The notes under the pieces were generated by a model that worked only from the letters and a program-made list of their open reading frames with translations, had not been told where the DNA came from and searched no databases. From RGIG6353 sp045594565 (lineage in GTDB: Bacteria; Bacillota; Clostridia; Oscillospirales; SIG627), in contig JAZNYT010000028.1 in the NCBI GenBank assembly GCA_045594565.1, positions 1-24,133 of the forward strand: a stretch of 24,133 nucleotides of DNA, written 5' to 3'. Below, in pieces: positions 1-6,728 of the stretch (the stretch's first letter is position 1; each line of letters begins with the position of its first letter). Position numbers and translations under genes: made by a program.

Positions 1-28
1 TCTAAAACTATTATATCATTTTGGAGTG

Positions 29-86
29 TTGTCAAGGTAGTAGGTAGTATTTTCTTGCGAAAATCTCCACCTCTCCACCTTGACAA
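29..86. repeat. Imperfect inverted repeat / hairpin upstream of aspartokinase
   Basis: The outer arms are a perfect 10-base pair (TTGTCAAGGT at 29-38 and ACCTTGACAA at 77-86). A middle AGGT/ACCT pair (42-45 with 69-72) and an inner ATTTTC/GAAAAT pair (49-54 with 59-64) close on a TTGC loop. It could be the terminator of a gene left of the window, since T-rich sequence starts at about 95. It could also be part of a repeated TTGACAA operator. No coding sequence is seen in 1-230. Confidence 0.5.
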
Positions 87-155
87 GTGCTATCGTTTTT
101 TATTTTTACAAAAAGTGTCACCCATCATTGACAATTACACATTTTTGCAGTGCTT

Positions 156-205
156 TTTTTGTCAAAACCCGTTGACAAAAAGTGCTAAATACAATACAAT
201 ATAAT
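156..205 (+). promoter_or_regulatory. Aspartokinase promoter with overlapping palindrome
   Basis: The -35 is TTGACA (172-177) and the -10 is TACAAT (195-200), with a 17-base spacer. A perfect 10-base inverted repeat, TTTTTGTCAA (156-165) and TTGACAAAAA (172-181), covers the -35. The sequence AAAGTGCTAAAT (179-190) lies in the spacer and recurs inverted before the ABC importer genes. A TATAAT at 200-205 would need a 22-base spacer from this -35 and is less likely. No lysine riboswitch or T-box is recognisable in this short leader. Confidence 0.7.
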
Positions 206-230
206 GTAATAAAATTTTTCAGAGGTTATA

Positions 231-1550
231 ATGATGGAACTTAAAGTAGTTAAATTCGGCGGTTCTTCACTTGCCGACGCAAATCAGTTCAGAAAAGTAC
301 GCGATATTATCTTTGCAGACGATGCAAGACATTTCGTAGTACCTTCCGCACCGGGTAAGAGATTTAAGGATGATACCAAGGTTACCGATATGCTTTACCA
401 GTGCTACGAGAAGGCTAGTCGAGGAGAGGACTTTGACGACCTTTTTGAAAATATCCGTGAAAGATACAATACTATTATTTCCGACCTTGGCGTTGATATT
501 TCTCTCGAAGAGGATTTCTCTGCTATAAAGTATGCCTTCAGTCATAAGTCGGGAAGGGACTATGCTGCAAGCCGTGGAGAATACCTTAACGGTAAGATTC
601 TTGCAAAATATATAGGCTATGATTTCATTGATGCCGCAAACGTAATTTACTTTAACGCTGACGGCACCTTTGATGCCGACCTTACAAACGATATTCTTTC
701 TACAGTACTCAAGAGTCACACACGTGCCGTTATCCCCGGCTTCTATGGCTCGATGCCCAACGATACCATAAAGACCTTCTCAAGGGGCGGCTCCGATATC
801 ACAGGCTCTATCGTTGCAAGAGCGGCGGGAGCTACTCTTTATGAAAACTGGACCGACGTTTCGGGCTTCCTTATGGCTGACCCCAGAATCATAAAGGACC
901 CCAAGACAATAGAGTACATAACCTATCGCGAGCTTCGTGAGCTTTCCTACATGGGTGCTACCGTTCTCCACGAGGACGCGGTATTCCCTGTAAGAGTTGC
1001 GGGTATTCCCATCAACATCAAGAACACCAACGCTCCCGAGGATAAGGGTACAATGATTGTATCCGAAGCGCCCGAAAATGCAACCCCCACAAGAATTACG
1101 GGTATTGCAGGAAAGAAGAACTTTGCTGTTGTAAGAATAGAGAAGGATATGATGAATCAGGAGCTTGGCTTCGGCAGAAGAGTTCTTGAGGCTTTCGAAA
1201 AGAATAATATTTCCTTCGAGCACCTTCCCTCCGGTATCGACACCATGAGCGTTGTCGTTGCAGAGTCCGCTATCGAAAAGACACGCGATCAGCTTGTTCT
1301 CGATATTGCAAAGTCTGTAAACCCCGACCACATCGCTATCGAGGAAGGCTATGCTCTCATTGCGGTAGTTGGAAGAGGTATGATAAGAAGCAAGGGCACA
1401 GCCTCTCGTATCTTCTCGGCTCTCTATAAGGACGGTATCAACGTAAGAATGATAGACCAGGGCTCAAGTGAGCTTAACATCATCATCGGTGTTGATAACG
1501 AATCCTTTGAAACTGCTATGAACTCTATCTACAACGCATTCCTTGACTAA
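231..1550 (+). CDS. Aspartate kinase (monofunctional, C-terminal ACT domains)
   Basis: This enzyme phosphorylates L-aspartate to 4-phospho-L-aspartate, the first step toward lysine, threonine, methionine and diaminopimelate, in the cytoplasm. The N-terminal amino-acid-kinase domain (about 1-280) starts with the hallmark KFGGSS (8-13) and has a FSRGGSD nucleotide/phosphate loop and a NWTDVSGFLMADPR segment typical of aspartokinases. Two ACT regions follow (about 288-439), including IAVVGRGM and a closing INVRMIDQGSSELNI stretch, so allosteric feedback by an end-product amino acid is expected. The length (439 aa) is normal. ATG codons lie at 231 and 234 behind AGAGG (221-225); 234 has the better spacing. 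It is transcribed alone, with its own promoter and a terminator at 1571-1613. lysC is the usual name, but the isozyme cannot be assigned, so no symbol is given. Confidence 0.95.
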   Translation: MMELKVVKFGGSSLADANQFRKVRDIIFADDARHFVVPSAPGKRFKDDTKVTDMLYQCYEKASRGEDFDDLFENIRERYNTIISDLGVDISLEEDFSAIKYAFSHKSGRDYAASRGEYLNGKILAKYIGYDFIDAANVIYFNADGTFDADLTNDILSTVLKSHTRAVIPGFYGSMPNDTIKTFSRGGSDITGSIVARAAGATLYENWTDVSGFLMADPRIIKDPKTIEYITYRELRELSYMGATVLHEDAVFPVRVAGIPINIKNTNAPEDKGTMIVSEAPENATPTRITGIAGKKNFAVVRIEKDMMNQELGFGRRVLEAFEKNNISFEHLPSGIDTMSVVVAESAIEKTRDQLVLDIAKSVNPDHIAIEEGYALIAVVGRGMIRSKGTASRIFSALYKDGINVRMIDQGSSELNIIIGVDNESFETAMNSIYNAFLD

Positions 1551-1570
1551 ATTACATATATAATCCTTTT

Positions 1571-1613
1571 AGCAGATTGTTTGATTTATACAAACAATCT
1601 GCTTTCTCTTTTT
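1571..1613 (+). terminator. Rho-independent terminator after aspartokinase
   Basis: There is a perfect 13-base stem (1571-1583 with 1591-1603), a 7-base loop and then a T-rich tract. Confidence 0.85.
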
Positions 1614-1619
1614 GCACTT

Positions 1620-1692
1620 TTGACAAATTTAGCGATTTAGCACTTTAACTTGCTAAAGTGCTATTGCATTAAAGTAAAAGCTGTGCTATACT
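1620..1692 (+). promoter_or_regulatory. Promoter and palindromic operator of the ABC importer
   Basis: The -35 is TTGCAT (1664-1669) and the -10 is TATACT (1687-1692), with a 17-base spacer and an extended -10 TG (1684-1685). Just upstream is a perfect inverted repeat, AGCACTTTA (1639-1647) and TAAAGTGCT (1654-1662). TTGACAA lies at 1620-1626. The inverted copy of AAAGTGCTAAAT (1635-1646) matches 179-190 before the aspartokinase, so co-regulation is plausible. Confidence 0.65.
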
Positions 1693-1729
1693 TGTCACAT
1701 CAAACAAAAGAAAGATGAGGAAAACAAAA

Positions 1730-2575
1730 ATGAAAAAGATTTTAGCCCTTATGCTCGTTGCCCTTATGGCAATATTCACACTTGTAGCATGTAAGGAAGA
1801 AGCTCCCGTAAACGATGACGTTGTAGTTGATGAAAACGGCGAGGTTGTTGAAACTCTTACTTGCGGTGTTACAATTTTCGAAAACATGAACGAACAGAAC
1901 GAAGACGGAACATGGACAGGCTTTGAAACTGAGTTTGCTGAAGCAGTAGCAGAGCTTCTTGGTATGAAGGCAGAATTCCAGATTATCGACTGGCAGCAGA
2001 AGTACAACGAAGTAAATTCAGGTGCTATTGACTGTATCTGGAACGGCTTTACCGCTAACTCCACAGATAAGATAAACGGAATTGACGTTGAGCGTTCAGA
2101 GCTTGTTGATTTCTCTTACGGTTACATGCTCAACCAGCAGTGCATCGTAGTGAGAGCTGACAAACTTGAAGAAATCACCTCCGAGGCTGACCTTGCAGGT
2201 AAGACTGCTTGTGTTGAAGGCGGAAGTGCAGGTGCAGCATATGCTGAAACAGTTACAGATGAAGACAAGATTTTCGCTGCTACCGCACAGATAAACGCGT
2301 TCACAGAGGTTAAGTCAGGTGCAAGTGACTTCGCAGTAGTTGACATCATTCTTGCTCAGAACATCTGCGGACAGGGCGACTATGCTGACCTTGCAATCGT
2401 TGAAGCAATCGAGCTTGACTCCGAAATCTACGCTATCGGCTTCAAGAAGGGAAGCGACCTTACCGCTAAGGTAAATGCTGCTATCAAGACTCTTGAAGAA
2501 AACGGCACACTTCTCGCACTTGCCGAGAAGTATGGCTTTGAGAACGTACTCAAGGTTACAGAGACCATCGAATAA
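1730..2575 (+). CDS. Amino-acid ABC transporter substrate-binding lipoprotein
   Basis: This is the extracellular, membrane-anchored receptor of a polar amino-acid importer (SBP_bac_3 type). A lipoprotein signal sequence opens the protein (MKK, hydrophobic core, lipobox LVAC with the acylated Cys). It is followed by an acidic linker and the bilobed binding domain with characteristic WTGFETEFAEAVAELLG and RSELVDFSYGY segments. An ATG at 1715 is also in frame, but 1730 gives a normal lipoprotein start and places GATGAGG (1714-1720) as the ribosome site. It has 281 residues, usual for the family. The permease and ATPase follow at once, forming a complete importer. The ligand is not readable from sequence. 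The shared promoter motif with aspartokinase hints at an aspartate-family or related amino acid, which is inference only. Confidence 0.92.
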   Translation: MKKILALMLVALMAIFTLVACKEEAPVNDDVVVDENGEVVETLTCGVTIFENMNEQNEDGTWTGFETEFAEAVAELLGMKAEFQIIDWQQKYNEVNSGAIDCIWNGFTANSTDKINGIDVERSELVDFSYGYMLNQQCIVVRADKLEEITSEADLAGKTACVEGGSAGAAYAETVTDEDKIFAATAQINAFTEVKSGASDFAVVDIILAQNICGQGDYADLAIVEAIELDSEIYAIGFKKGSDLTAKVNAAIKTLEENGTLLALAEKYGFENVLKVTETIE

Positions 2576-2598
2576 GACGTAAAATAAAGGAATAAATA

Positions 2599-3243
2599 AT
2601 GGATTTTTGGAGAGTTACTTTAAGTCTTCTTGACGGACTTGAGCTCACCTGCCTGATATTTGCGCTAACACTTGTGTTAGCGCTTCCTTTAGGTTTGGTG
2701 ATAGCCTTCGGCTCAATGTCGAAATTTAAACCACTGGCATATCTTGTAAAAACTTTTGTCTGGATAATAAGAGGTGTTCCTCTTATGCTTCAGGTCATAA
2801 TATTCTTCTACGTACCCGGATTTATTCTCGGACAACCCCTCCTTTCAAGATTTTCCTCGGTAATTGCGGCATTCGTTATAAACTACGCTTGCTACTTTTC
2901 CGAGATATACCGTGGCGGAATTGAAAGCATATCACGCGGTCAGTATGAGGCGGGACAGGTGCTTGGTATGACCAAGACTCAGATTTTCTTCAAGGTCATT
3001 CTCATGCAGGTAGTAAAGCGTATTCTTCCCCCTATGTCAAACGAGGTAATCACACTCGTAAAGGATACCGCCCTGGCCCGAGTTATTATGATAGTAGAGC
3101 TTATACAGGCGGCACAGAATTTTGCGGCATACGGTCTTATGTGGCCTCTTTTCTATACCGCGGTATTCTATCTTGCCTTCGTAGGTATTCTTACACTCCT
3201 CTTCGGCTTCTTAGAAAGAAAGCTGAACTACTACAGGGTCTAG
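2599..3243 (+). CDS. Amino-acid ABC transporter permease (HisM/GlnP family)
   Basis: This is the membrane channel subunit of the importer encoded with 1730-2575 and 3255-4031. Its 214 residues form about five hydrophobic helices, starting with a long segment near residues 13-38. The cytoplasmic EAA loop that docks onto the ATPase is clear in the YEAGQVLGMTKTQIFFKVIL region, followed by LPPMSNEVITLVKDTAL, a signature of polar amino-acid permeases. The start ATG lies behind AAAGGAAT, 23 bases after the receptor stop. Only one permease gene is present, so a homodimer is expected. Confidence 0.93.
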   Translation: MDFWRVTLSLLDGLELTCLIFALTLVLALPLGLVIAFGSMSKFKPLAYLVKTFVWIIRGVPLMLQVIIFFYVPGFILGQPLLSRFSSVIAAFVINYACYFSEIYRGGIESISRGQYEAGQVLGMTKTQIFFKVILMQVVKRILPPMSNEVITLVKDTALARVIMIVELIQAAQNFAAYGLMWPLFYTAVFYLAFVGILTLLFGFLERKLNYYRV

Positions 3244-3254
3244 GAGGGTAAATT

Positions 3255-4031
3255 ATGGCATTCTTAACAGTAAAAAACATAACTAAAAAATTCGGCAAAA
3301 CAAGCGTATTGAAGGGCGTTGACTTTTCTCTTGAAAAGGGACAGGTGCTCTCTATCATAGGCTCATCGGGAAGCGGTAAAACTACTCTTCTTCGTTGCCT
3401 CAACTTCCTTGAAACTGCCGACGGCGGTGAAATAGCACTTGACGGCGACAGCCTTTTTGATAAAACTCTCGACAAGGTGAGCGATGCCGAGATAAGACTC
3501 AGACGTCTTCACTTCGGACTTGTTTTTCAGTCCTTCAATCTTTTTCCGCAGTATACTGCACTCAAAAACGTAACTCTTGCCTCCGAACTTAAAGTGCCGA
3601 GAAATCTCGGTAAGGCGGCAAGACGCGAGGAGATGCGAAAGATTGAGGAAAGAGGACGTGAGCTTCTTCGTACCGTTGGACTCTCGGATAAGATGGACTA
3701 CTATCCCTGTGAGCTTTCAGGCGGTCAGTGTCAGCGTGTAGCAATTGCCCGTGCTCTTGCCCTTGAACCCGATATCCTTTGCTTTGACGAGCCTACCTCC
3801 GCCCTTGACCCCGAGCTTACGGGTGAGGTGCTCCGCGTTATAAAGGAGCTTAAAAACTCCGACAGAACGATGATAATCGTTACTCACGAAATGGAGTTTG
3901 CAAAGAAGGTTTCCGATAAGGTTATCTTTATGTCAAACGGCATTGTTGAGGAGGAGGGCACTCCCGAAGAGATTTTTGACAATCCCAAGAGTGCAAGGCT
4001 TCGTGAGTTTCTTGCAAAGCCAAGCTTTTAA
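3255..4031 (+). CDS. Amino-acid ABC transporter ATP-binding protein (GlnQ family)
   Basis: This is the ATPase that powers the importer. All the nucleotide-binding elements are present: Walker A GSSGSGKT (36-43), Q-loop Gln92, signature LSGGQ (154-158), Walker B ILCFDE (174-179), D-loop SALD and switch His211. It has 258 residues, slightly above the usual 240-250. The start is well supported by AGGAGGG 11 bases after the permease stop. The stop codon lies inside the first copy of a 25-base repeat (4024-4048), and a hairpin terminator follows. Confidence 0.95.
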   Translation: MAFLTVKNITKKFGKTSVLKGVDFSLEKGQVLSIIGSSGSGKTTLLRCLNFLETADGGEIALDGDSLFDKTLDKVSDAEIRLRRLHFGLVFQSFNLFPQYTALKNVTLASELKVPRNLGKAARREEMRKIEERGRELLRTVGLSDKMDYYPCELSGGQCQRVAIARALALEPDILCFDEPTSALDPELTGEVLRVIKELKNSDRTMIIVTHEMEFAKKVSDKVIFMSNGIVEEEGTPEEIFDNPKSARLREFLAKPSF

Positions 4032-4048
4032 GGCTAGATATTTTGGTT
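4024..4048. repeat. 25-base direct repeat, copy 1
   Basis: An exact 25-base match to 4263-4287, containing AAGGCTAGATATTTTGG. This copy includes the stop codon of the ABC ATPase gene and runs into its terminator. Confidence 0.9.
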
Positions 4049-4077
4049 AAAAACGAAAATGAAAGGTTTTCGTTTTT
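4049..4077 (+). terminator. Terminator of the ABC importer operon
   Basis: An 11-base AT-rich stem (4049-4059 with 4067-4077) with a 7-base loop ends in a T-run. It begins 17 bases after the ATPase stop. Confidence 0.7.
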
Positions 4078-4262
4078 ATGCAAATCAAGTTTTATAAATA
4101 TAGTGCGAACAAAGTGTAGTTAAGTTACAAGACTTTCAAGGTAGAAAATCTTCGATTTTCTTTTGATTGTTTGGGATTTCATTTTCTTCGCGTGTTGCTC
4201 GGACTGCAGTACAAAGTACAGCGACGCCTTCACACTCCGCGATTTTACCTCAAAATCTCGTC
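4078..4262. other. Non-coding stretch with small hairpins
   Basis: No credible gene is seen; a 61-codon open frame at 4171-4356 has no ribosome site or family features. Small inverted repeats are visible: GAAAATC/GATTTTC (4144-4150 with 4154-4160), a GTAC-AAA-GTAC core near 4210, and GATTTT/AAAATC near 4240-4257. The stretch lies between the two copies of the 25-base repeat, so it could be a small inserted or duplicated unit, or the remnant of one. Confidence 0.5.
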
Positions 4263-4287
4263 GCTTTTAAGGCTAGATATTTTGGTT
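4263..4287. repeat. 25-base direct repeat, copy 2
   Basis: An exact second copy of 4024-4048, 239 bases downstream. Like copy 1 it is followed at once by a hairpin, though a different one. Confidence 0.9.
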
Positions 4288-4291
4288 TTTC

Positions 4292-4336
4292 ATGAGAGAA
4301 AACTTTTTTATAAAAAGTTTTCTCTCATACTCTTTT
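4292..4336 (+). terminator. Strong hairpin with T-rich tail
   Basis: A perfect 17-base stem (4292-4308 with 4312-4328) closes on a 3-base loop and is followed by ACTCTTTTTC. No gene ends immediately before it. It may be a backup terminator or belong to the repeat-bounded unit before it. Confidence 0.7.
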
Positions 4337-4372
4337 TCAAAAATTTTAATAATTAAAATAAGTTAATACAGT

Positions 4373-4407
4373 TTTCGTGGGAGTATAAGGGGGAGCGCTT
4401 TTATAAA
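4373..4407. repeat. Dispersed hairpin repeat, degenerate copy
   Basis: It shares 16 exact bases (TTTCGTGGGAGTATAA, 4373-4388) with 6660-6675, then a similar GGGAGCGCTTTTATAAAA segment. The pairing arm that makes a hairpin in the 6660 copy is lost here. Confidence 0.7.
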
Positions 4408-4419
4408 AAACATTACCCC

Positions 4420-4448
4420 TTGAAATATTATCAATATTGTTGTATAAT
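4420..4448 (+). promoter_or_regulatory. Promoter of the COG2509 flavoprotein gene
   Basis: The -35 is TTGAAA (4420-4425) and the -10 is TATAAT (4443-4448), with a 17-base spacer, 26 bases before the GTG start. Confidence 0.8.
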
Positions 4449-4474
4449 TCTTAAAAGACAAAGGGGGGATAGGC

Positions 4475-6061
4475 GTGCTGAAAATTCCGAATATAAGAAT
4501 GGCACTTGATTTTTCTGTTGATGACCTTAAAAGAAAAACGGCTGAATTTTTGCGAATTGATGAAAATAAAATAGAAAAGCTTATCCTCGATAGACGCGAA
4601 ACGGTGAAAGGTGAAGGAACGGTATATTTTAAGATAACAGTTCTGGTATCCCTCGATGCCGACCTTGAAAAAAAGCTTCTTGTGATATTCAGAAAAAAAG
4701 GTGTTACCGAGGAGAATATAGCCCCCTTTACAGTAGAAAAGAAGACCTCAAAGAGCCGTCCCGTAGTTGTAGGCTTCGGTCCCGCCGGAATATTTGCAGC
4801 CCTTGTTCTTTCGATGGCAGGCCTTTCTCCCATCGTCCTTGAAAGAGGAGAGAGGACAGAGGACAGAATAAGAACCGTCGAGCATTTCAAAAAGACAGGC
4901 GAGCTTGACCCCGAGAGCAATATACAGTTTGGCGAGGGAGGAGCAGGTGCTTTTTCCGACGGCAAGCTTAAGGTAGGCTATAAAGACAGGATAAAGCGAA
5001 TGATACTCGAAGAGCTTGTTGAAGCAGGTGCCGACGAGTCTATTCTCTACCTTGAAAAGCCTCACGTGGGAAGTGATGTTTTACATCTCGTTATGGTGAA
5101 TTTGAGGCGTAAAATCGAAAATCTCGGCGGTGAGATAATCTTCGGCGCAAGGTTTGAAAGGCTTGTGACAAAAGACAAAAGTGTCGTTGGTGTAACCTAC
5201 ACCAAAAACGGTGAGGAATATACAATTTCAGCAGATAACGTAGTTCTCGCCATAGGACATAGCGCAAGGGATACACTTGAAAGCCTTTACTTACAAGGAG
5301 TTAAAATGGACCAGAAGGGCTTTGGTATCGGTGTGAGAATAGAGCATCCCCAAGAGCTTATAAACACTCTTGAATACGGTGACTTCAAGGATTCCCCCTT
5401 CCTCTCTGCCGCAGACTATAAGCTTGTAACCCACCTTAAAAATTCGCGCTCGCTCTACACCTTCTGTATGTGTCCCGGCGGATACGTCGTGCCTGCCGCG
5501 TCAGAACTCGGCGGTATCTGCACTAACGGAATGAGCGAATTTGCAAGAGACGGCAAGAATGCCAACACGGCACTCCTTGTGAGCATATTCCCGTCGGATT
5601 TTCCGTCAAGTCACCCACTTGCAGGAATAGAGTTTCAAAGGAGTATCGAAAGACGTGCCTTTGAGCTTTCGGGCGGTGACTATAAAGCCCCTGTAATAAG
5701 ACTTGAGGACTTTATAAAGGGTGAGGAATCAAACTCCTTCGGCGACGTGTTACCCACCTATTCGAGGGGTACTGTTTTTATGTCACCCGATGCATTTTTT
5801 CCAAAGTTCATTTCCGAAACAATCAGAATGGGTATCCTTGATATGGGAGAATATAAAAAGGGGTGGCTTTATCCCGATGCACTCATCACCGCCCCCGAAA
5901 CGAGAACGACCTCCCCTGTGAAAATTTTAAGAGAAGACCTTGAAGTAAGGGACTTTTCGGGACTTTTTCCTGCAGGTGAGGGAGCAGGATACAGCGGCGG
6001 AATTATCTCCTCTGCTGTTGACGGTGTTATTTGTGCCGAGAAAATTCTTGACAAAATGTGA
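4475..6061 (+). CDS. FAD/NAD(P)-dependent dehydrogenase-like flavoprotein (COG2509 type)
   Basis: This is a cytoplasmic flavoprotein of 528 residues from a family widespread in Clostridia whose substrate is unknown. A small N-terminal domain (about 1-90) precedes a Rossmann FAD-binding motif, VVVGFGPAG (97-105), with the adenine-ribose acidic end in VLERGERTEDR. The family motif NIQFGEGGAGAFSDGKL (149-165) and the C-terminal FAD loop FPAGEGAGYSGGIISSAVDG are intact. Translation starts at GTG 4475 behind a strong AAGGGGGG (4461-4468). The first few codons and the spacing argue against later starts. Its last codons contain the -35 of the next gene's promoter. The exact oxidoreductase reaction cannot be read from sequence. 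Confidence 0.88.
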   Translation: MLKIPNIRMALDFSVDDLKRKTAEFLRIDENKIEKLILDRRETVKGEGTVYFKITVLVSLDADLEKKLLVIFRKKGVTEENIAPFTVEKKTSKSRPVVVGFGPAGIFAALVLSMAGLSPIVLERGERTEDRIRTVEHFKKTGELDPESNIQFGEGGAGAFSDGKLKVGYKDRIKRMILEELVEAGADESILYLEKPHVGSDVLHLVMVNLRRKIENLGGEIIFGARFERLVTKDKSVVGVTYTKNGEEYTISADNVVLAIGHSARDTLESLYLQGVKMDQKGFGIGVRIEHPQELINTLEYGDFKDSPFLSAADYKLVTHLKNSRSLYTFCMCPGGYVVPAASELGGICTNGMSEFARDGKNANTALLVSIFPSDFPSSHPLAGIEFQRSIERRAFELSGGDYKAPVIRLEDFIKGEESNSFGDVLPTYSRGTVFMSPDAFFPKFISETIRMGILDMGEYKKGWLYPDALITAPETRTTSPVKILREDLEVRDFSGLFPAGEGAGYSGGIISSAVDGVICAEKILDKM

Positions 6062-6076
6062 CACATCATTTATAAT
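6048..6076 (+). promoter_or_regulatory. Perfect-consensus promoter inside the end of the flavoprotein gene
   Basis: TTGACA (6048-6053) and TATAAT (6071-6076) have an exact 17-base spacer. The -35 lies in coding sequence and the -10 lies just after the stop. It gives the DUF2975-like gene its own start. Confidence 0.85.
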
Positions 6077-6109
6077 AACGGATAGTTTTGTAAAAGCTGT
6101 GAGGTTAAA

Positions 6110-6619
6110 ATGAGTTCAGAAAGACTTAAAAAAAATGCCGAAAGGATAGTCCTCGGCATTAAAATTGCAAATATACTTACGATTATTTCGGTCGTTCTTC
6201 AGAGCATCACTCTCCTGTGGCTTACTATTATGCCGAATAAGCTTATTCACTTTTTTGAAAAGGTGAGGATTTACGAGTTTTACGTTACCGATATAGACAA
6301 CACGGAGCTTTCTTTTTTTGAGCTTTCTTCGGGAATTGCCGCTTTCCTTTTCCTTTTTGTGATTCTTTCAAAAGCCAAGGAGCTTTTCGAGGGACTTGCA
6401 AAGGGAGACGGTGTTTTATCCTTCTCCGAAATACTCAAAAAGCTTTCTCTTTACTTCCTTGCTGAGTCGGTTTTCGTACCCGTTATGAGACTTATTTCTT
6501 TCTCGGTGTTTATAAAGAATATGCCTTCTACCGCCGCATTCGATATTTCTTCCTTTGTTATTGCGCTGTCGCTGTGGTTTTTATCAAAGGCTATGGACAC
6601 CGAATCCGTTGAGAAATAA
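6110..6619 (+). CDS. Small integral membrane protein, DUF2975-like
   Basis: This 169-residue protein has about four membrane segments (roughly residues 18-41, 74-93, 115-135 and 140-160) and an acidic loop after the first. The LSFSEILKKLSLYFLAES region resembles DUF2975-family proteins, where a similar segment precedes the third helix. The family assignment is by eye and only moderately certain, and no function is known. In many genomes DUF2975 genes sit next to a small Xre-type regulator; none is present here. GTGAGG (6100-6105) precedes the ATG. It has its own consensus promoter and a strong terminator, so it may be expressed at a high level independently of the flavoprotein. Confidence 0.75.
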   Translation: MSSERLKKNAERIVLGIKIANILTIISVVLQSITLLWLTIMPNKLIHFFEKVRIYEFYVTDIDNTELSFFELSSGIAAFLFLFVILSKAKELFEGLAKGDGVLSFSEILKKLSLYFLAESVFVPVMRLISFSVFIKNMPSTAAFDISSFVIALSLWFLSKAMDTESVEK

Positions 6620-6621
6620 TA

Positions 6622-6656
6622 AAAAAGGTTATAGCAAAAAGCTATAACCTTTTTAT
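6622..6656. terminator. Terminator after the DUF2975-like gene
   Basis: A perfect 14-base stem (6622-6635 with 6641-6654) has an AAAAA loop. It starts within a few bases of the stop and is flanked by A- and T-runs, so it could work in both directions. Confidence 0.85.
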
Positions 6657-6659
6657 TGC

Positions 6660-6711
6660 TTTCGTGGGAGTATAAAGAGGGAGTGCTTTTTATAAAAGCA
6701 CTCCCTTTAAT
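6660..6711. repeat. Dispersed hairpin repeat, intact copy, probable terminator of the minus operon
   Basis: The 16 bases at 6660-6675 match 4373-4388 exactly. They are followed by a perfect 13-base stem (6678-6690 with 6694-6706) on a 3-base loop. It lies downstream of the minus-strand transporter gene and can act as its terminator. Confidence 0.7.
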
Positions 6712-6728
6712 AAACCTATTATAATTTT

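Noticed and set aside
1..230. Lysine riboswitch or T-box before the aspartokinase
   Set aside because: The transcript from the best promoter would have a leader of only about 25 bases, and none of the conserved riboswitch or T-box segments is visible.
4171..4356. 61-codon open frame in the repeat-bounded spacer
   Set aside because: No ribosome site, no family features, and it runs through the 25-base repeat and a terminator-like hairpin.
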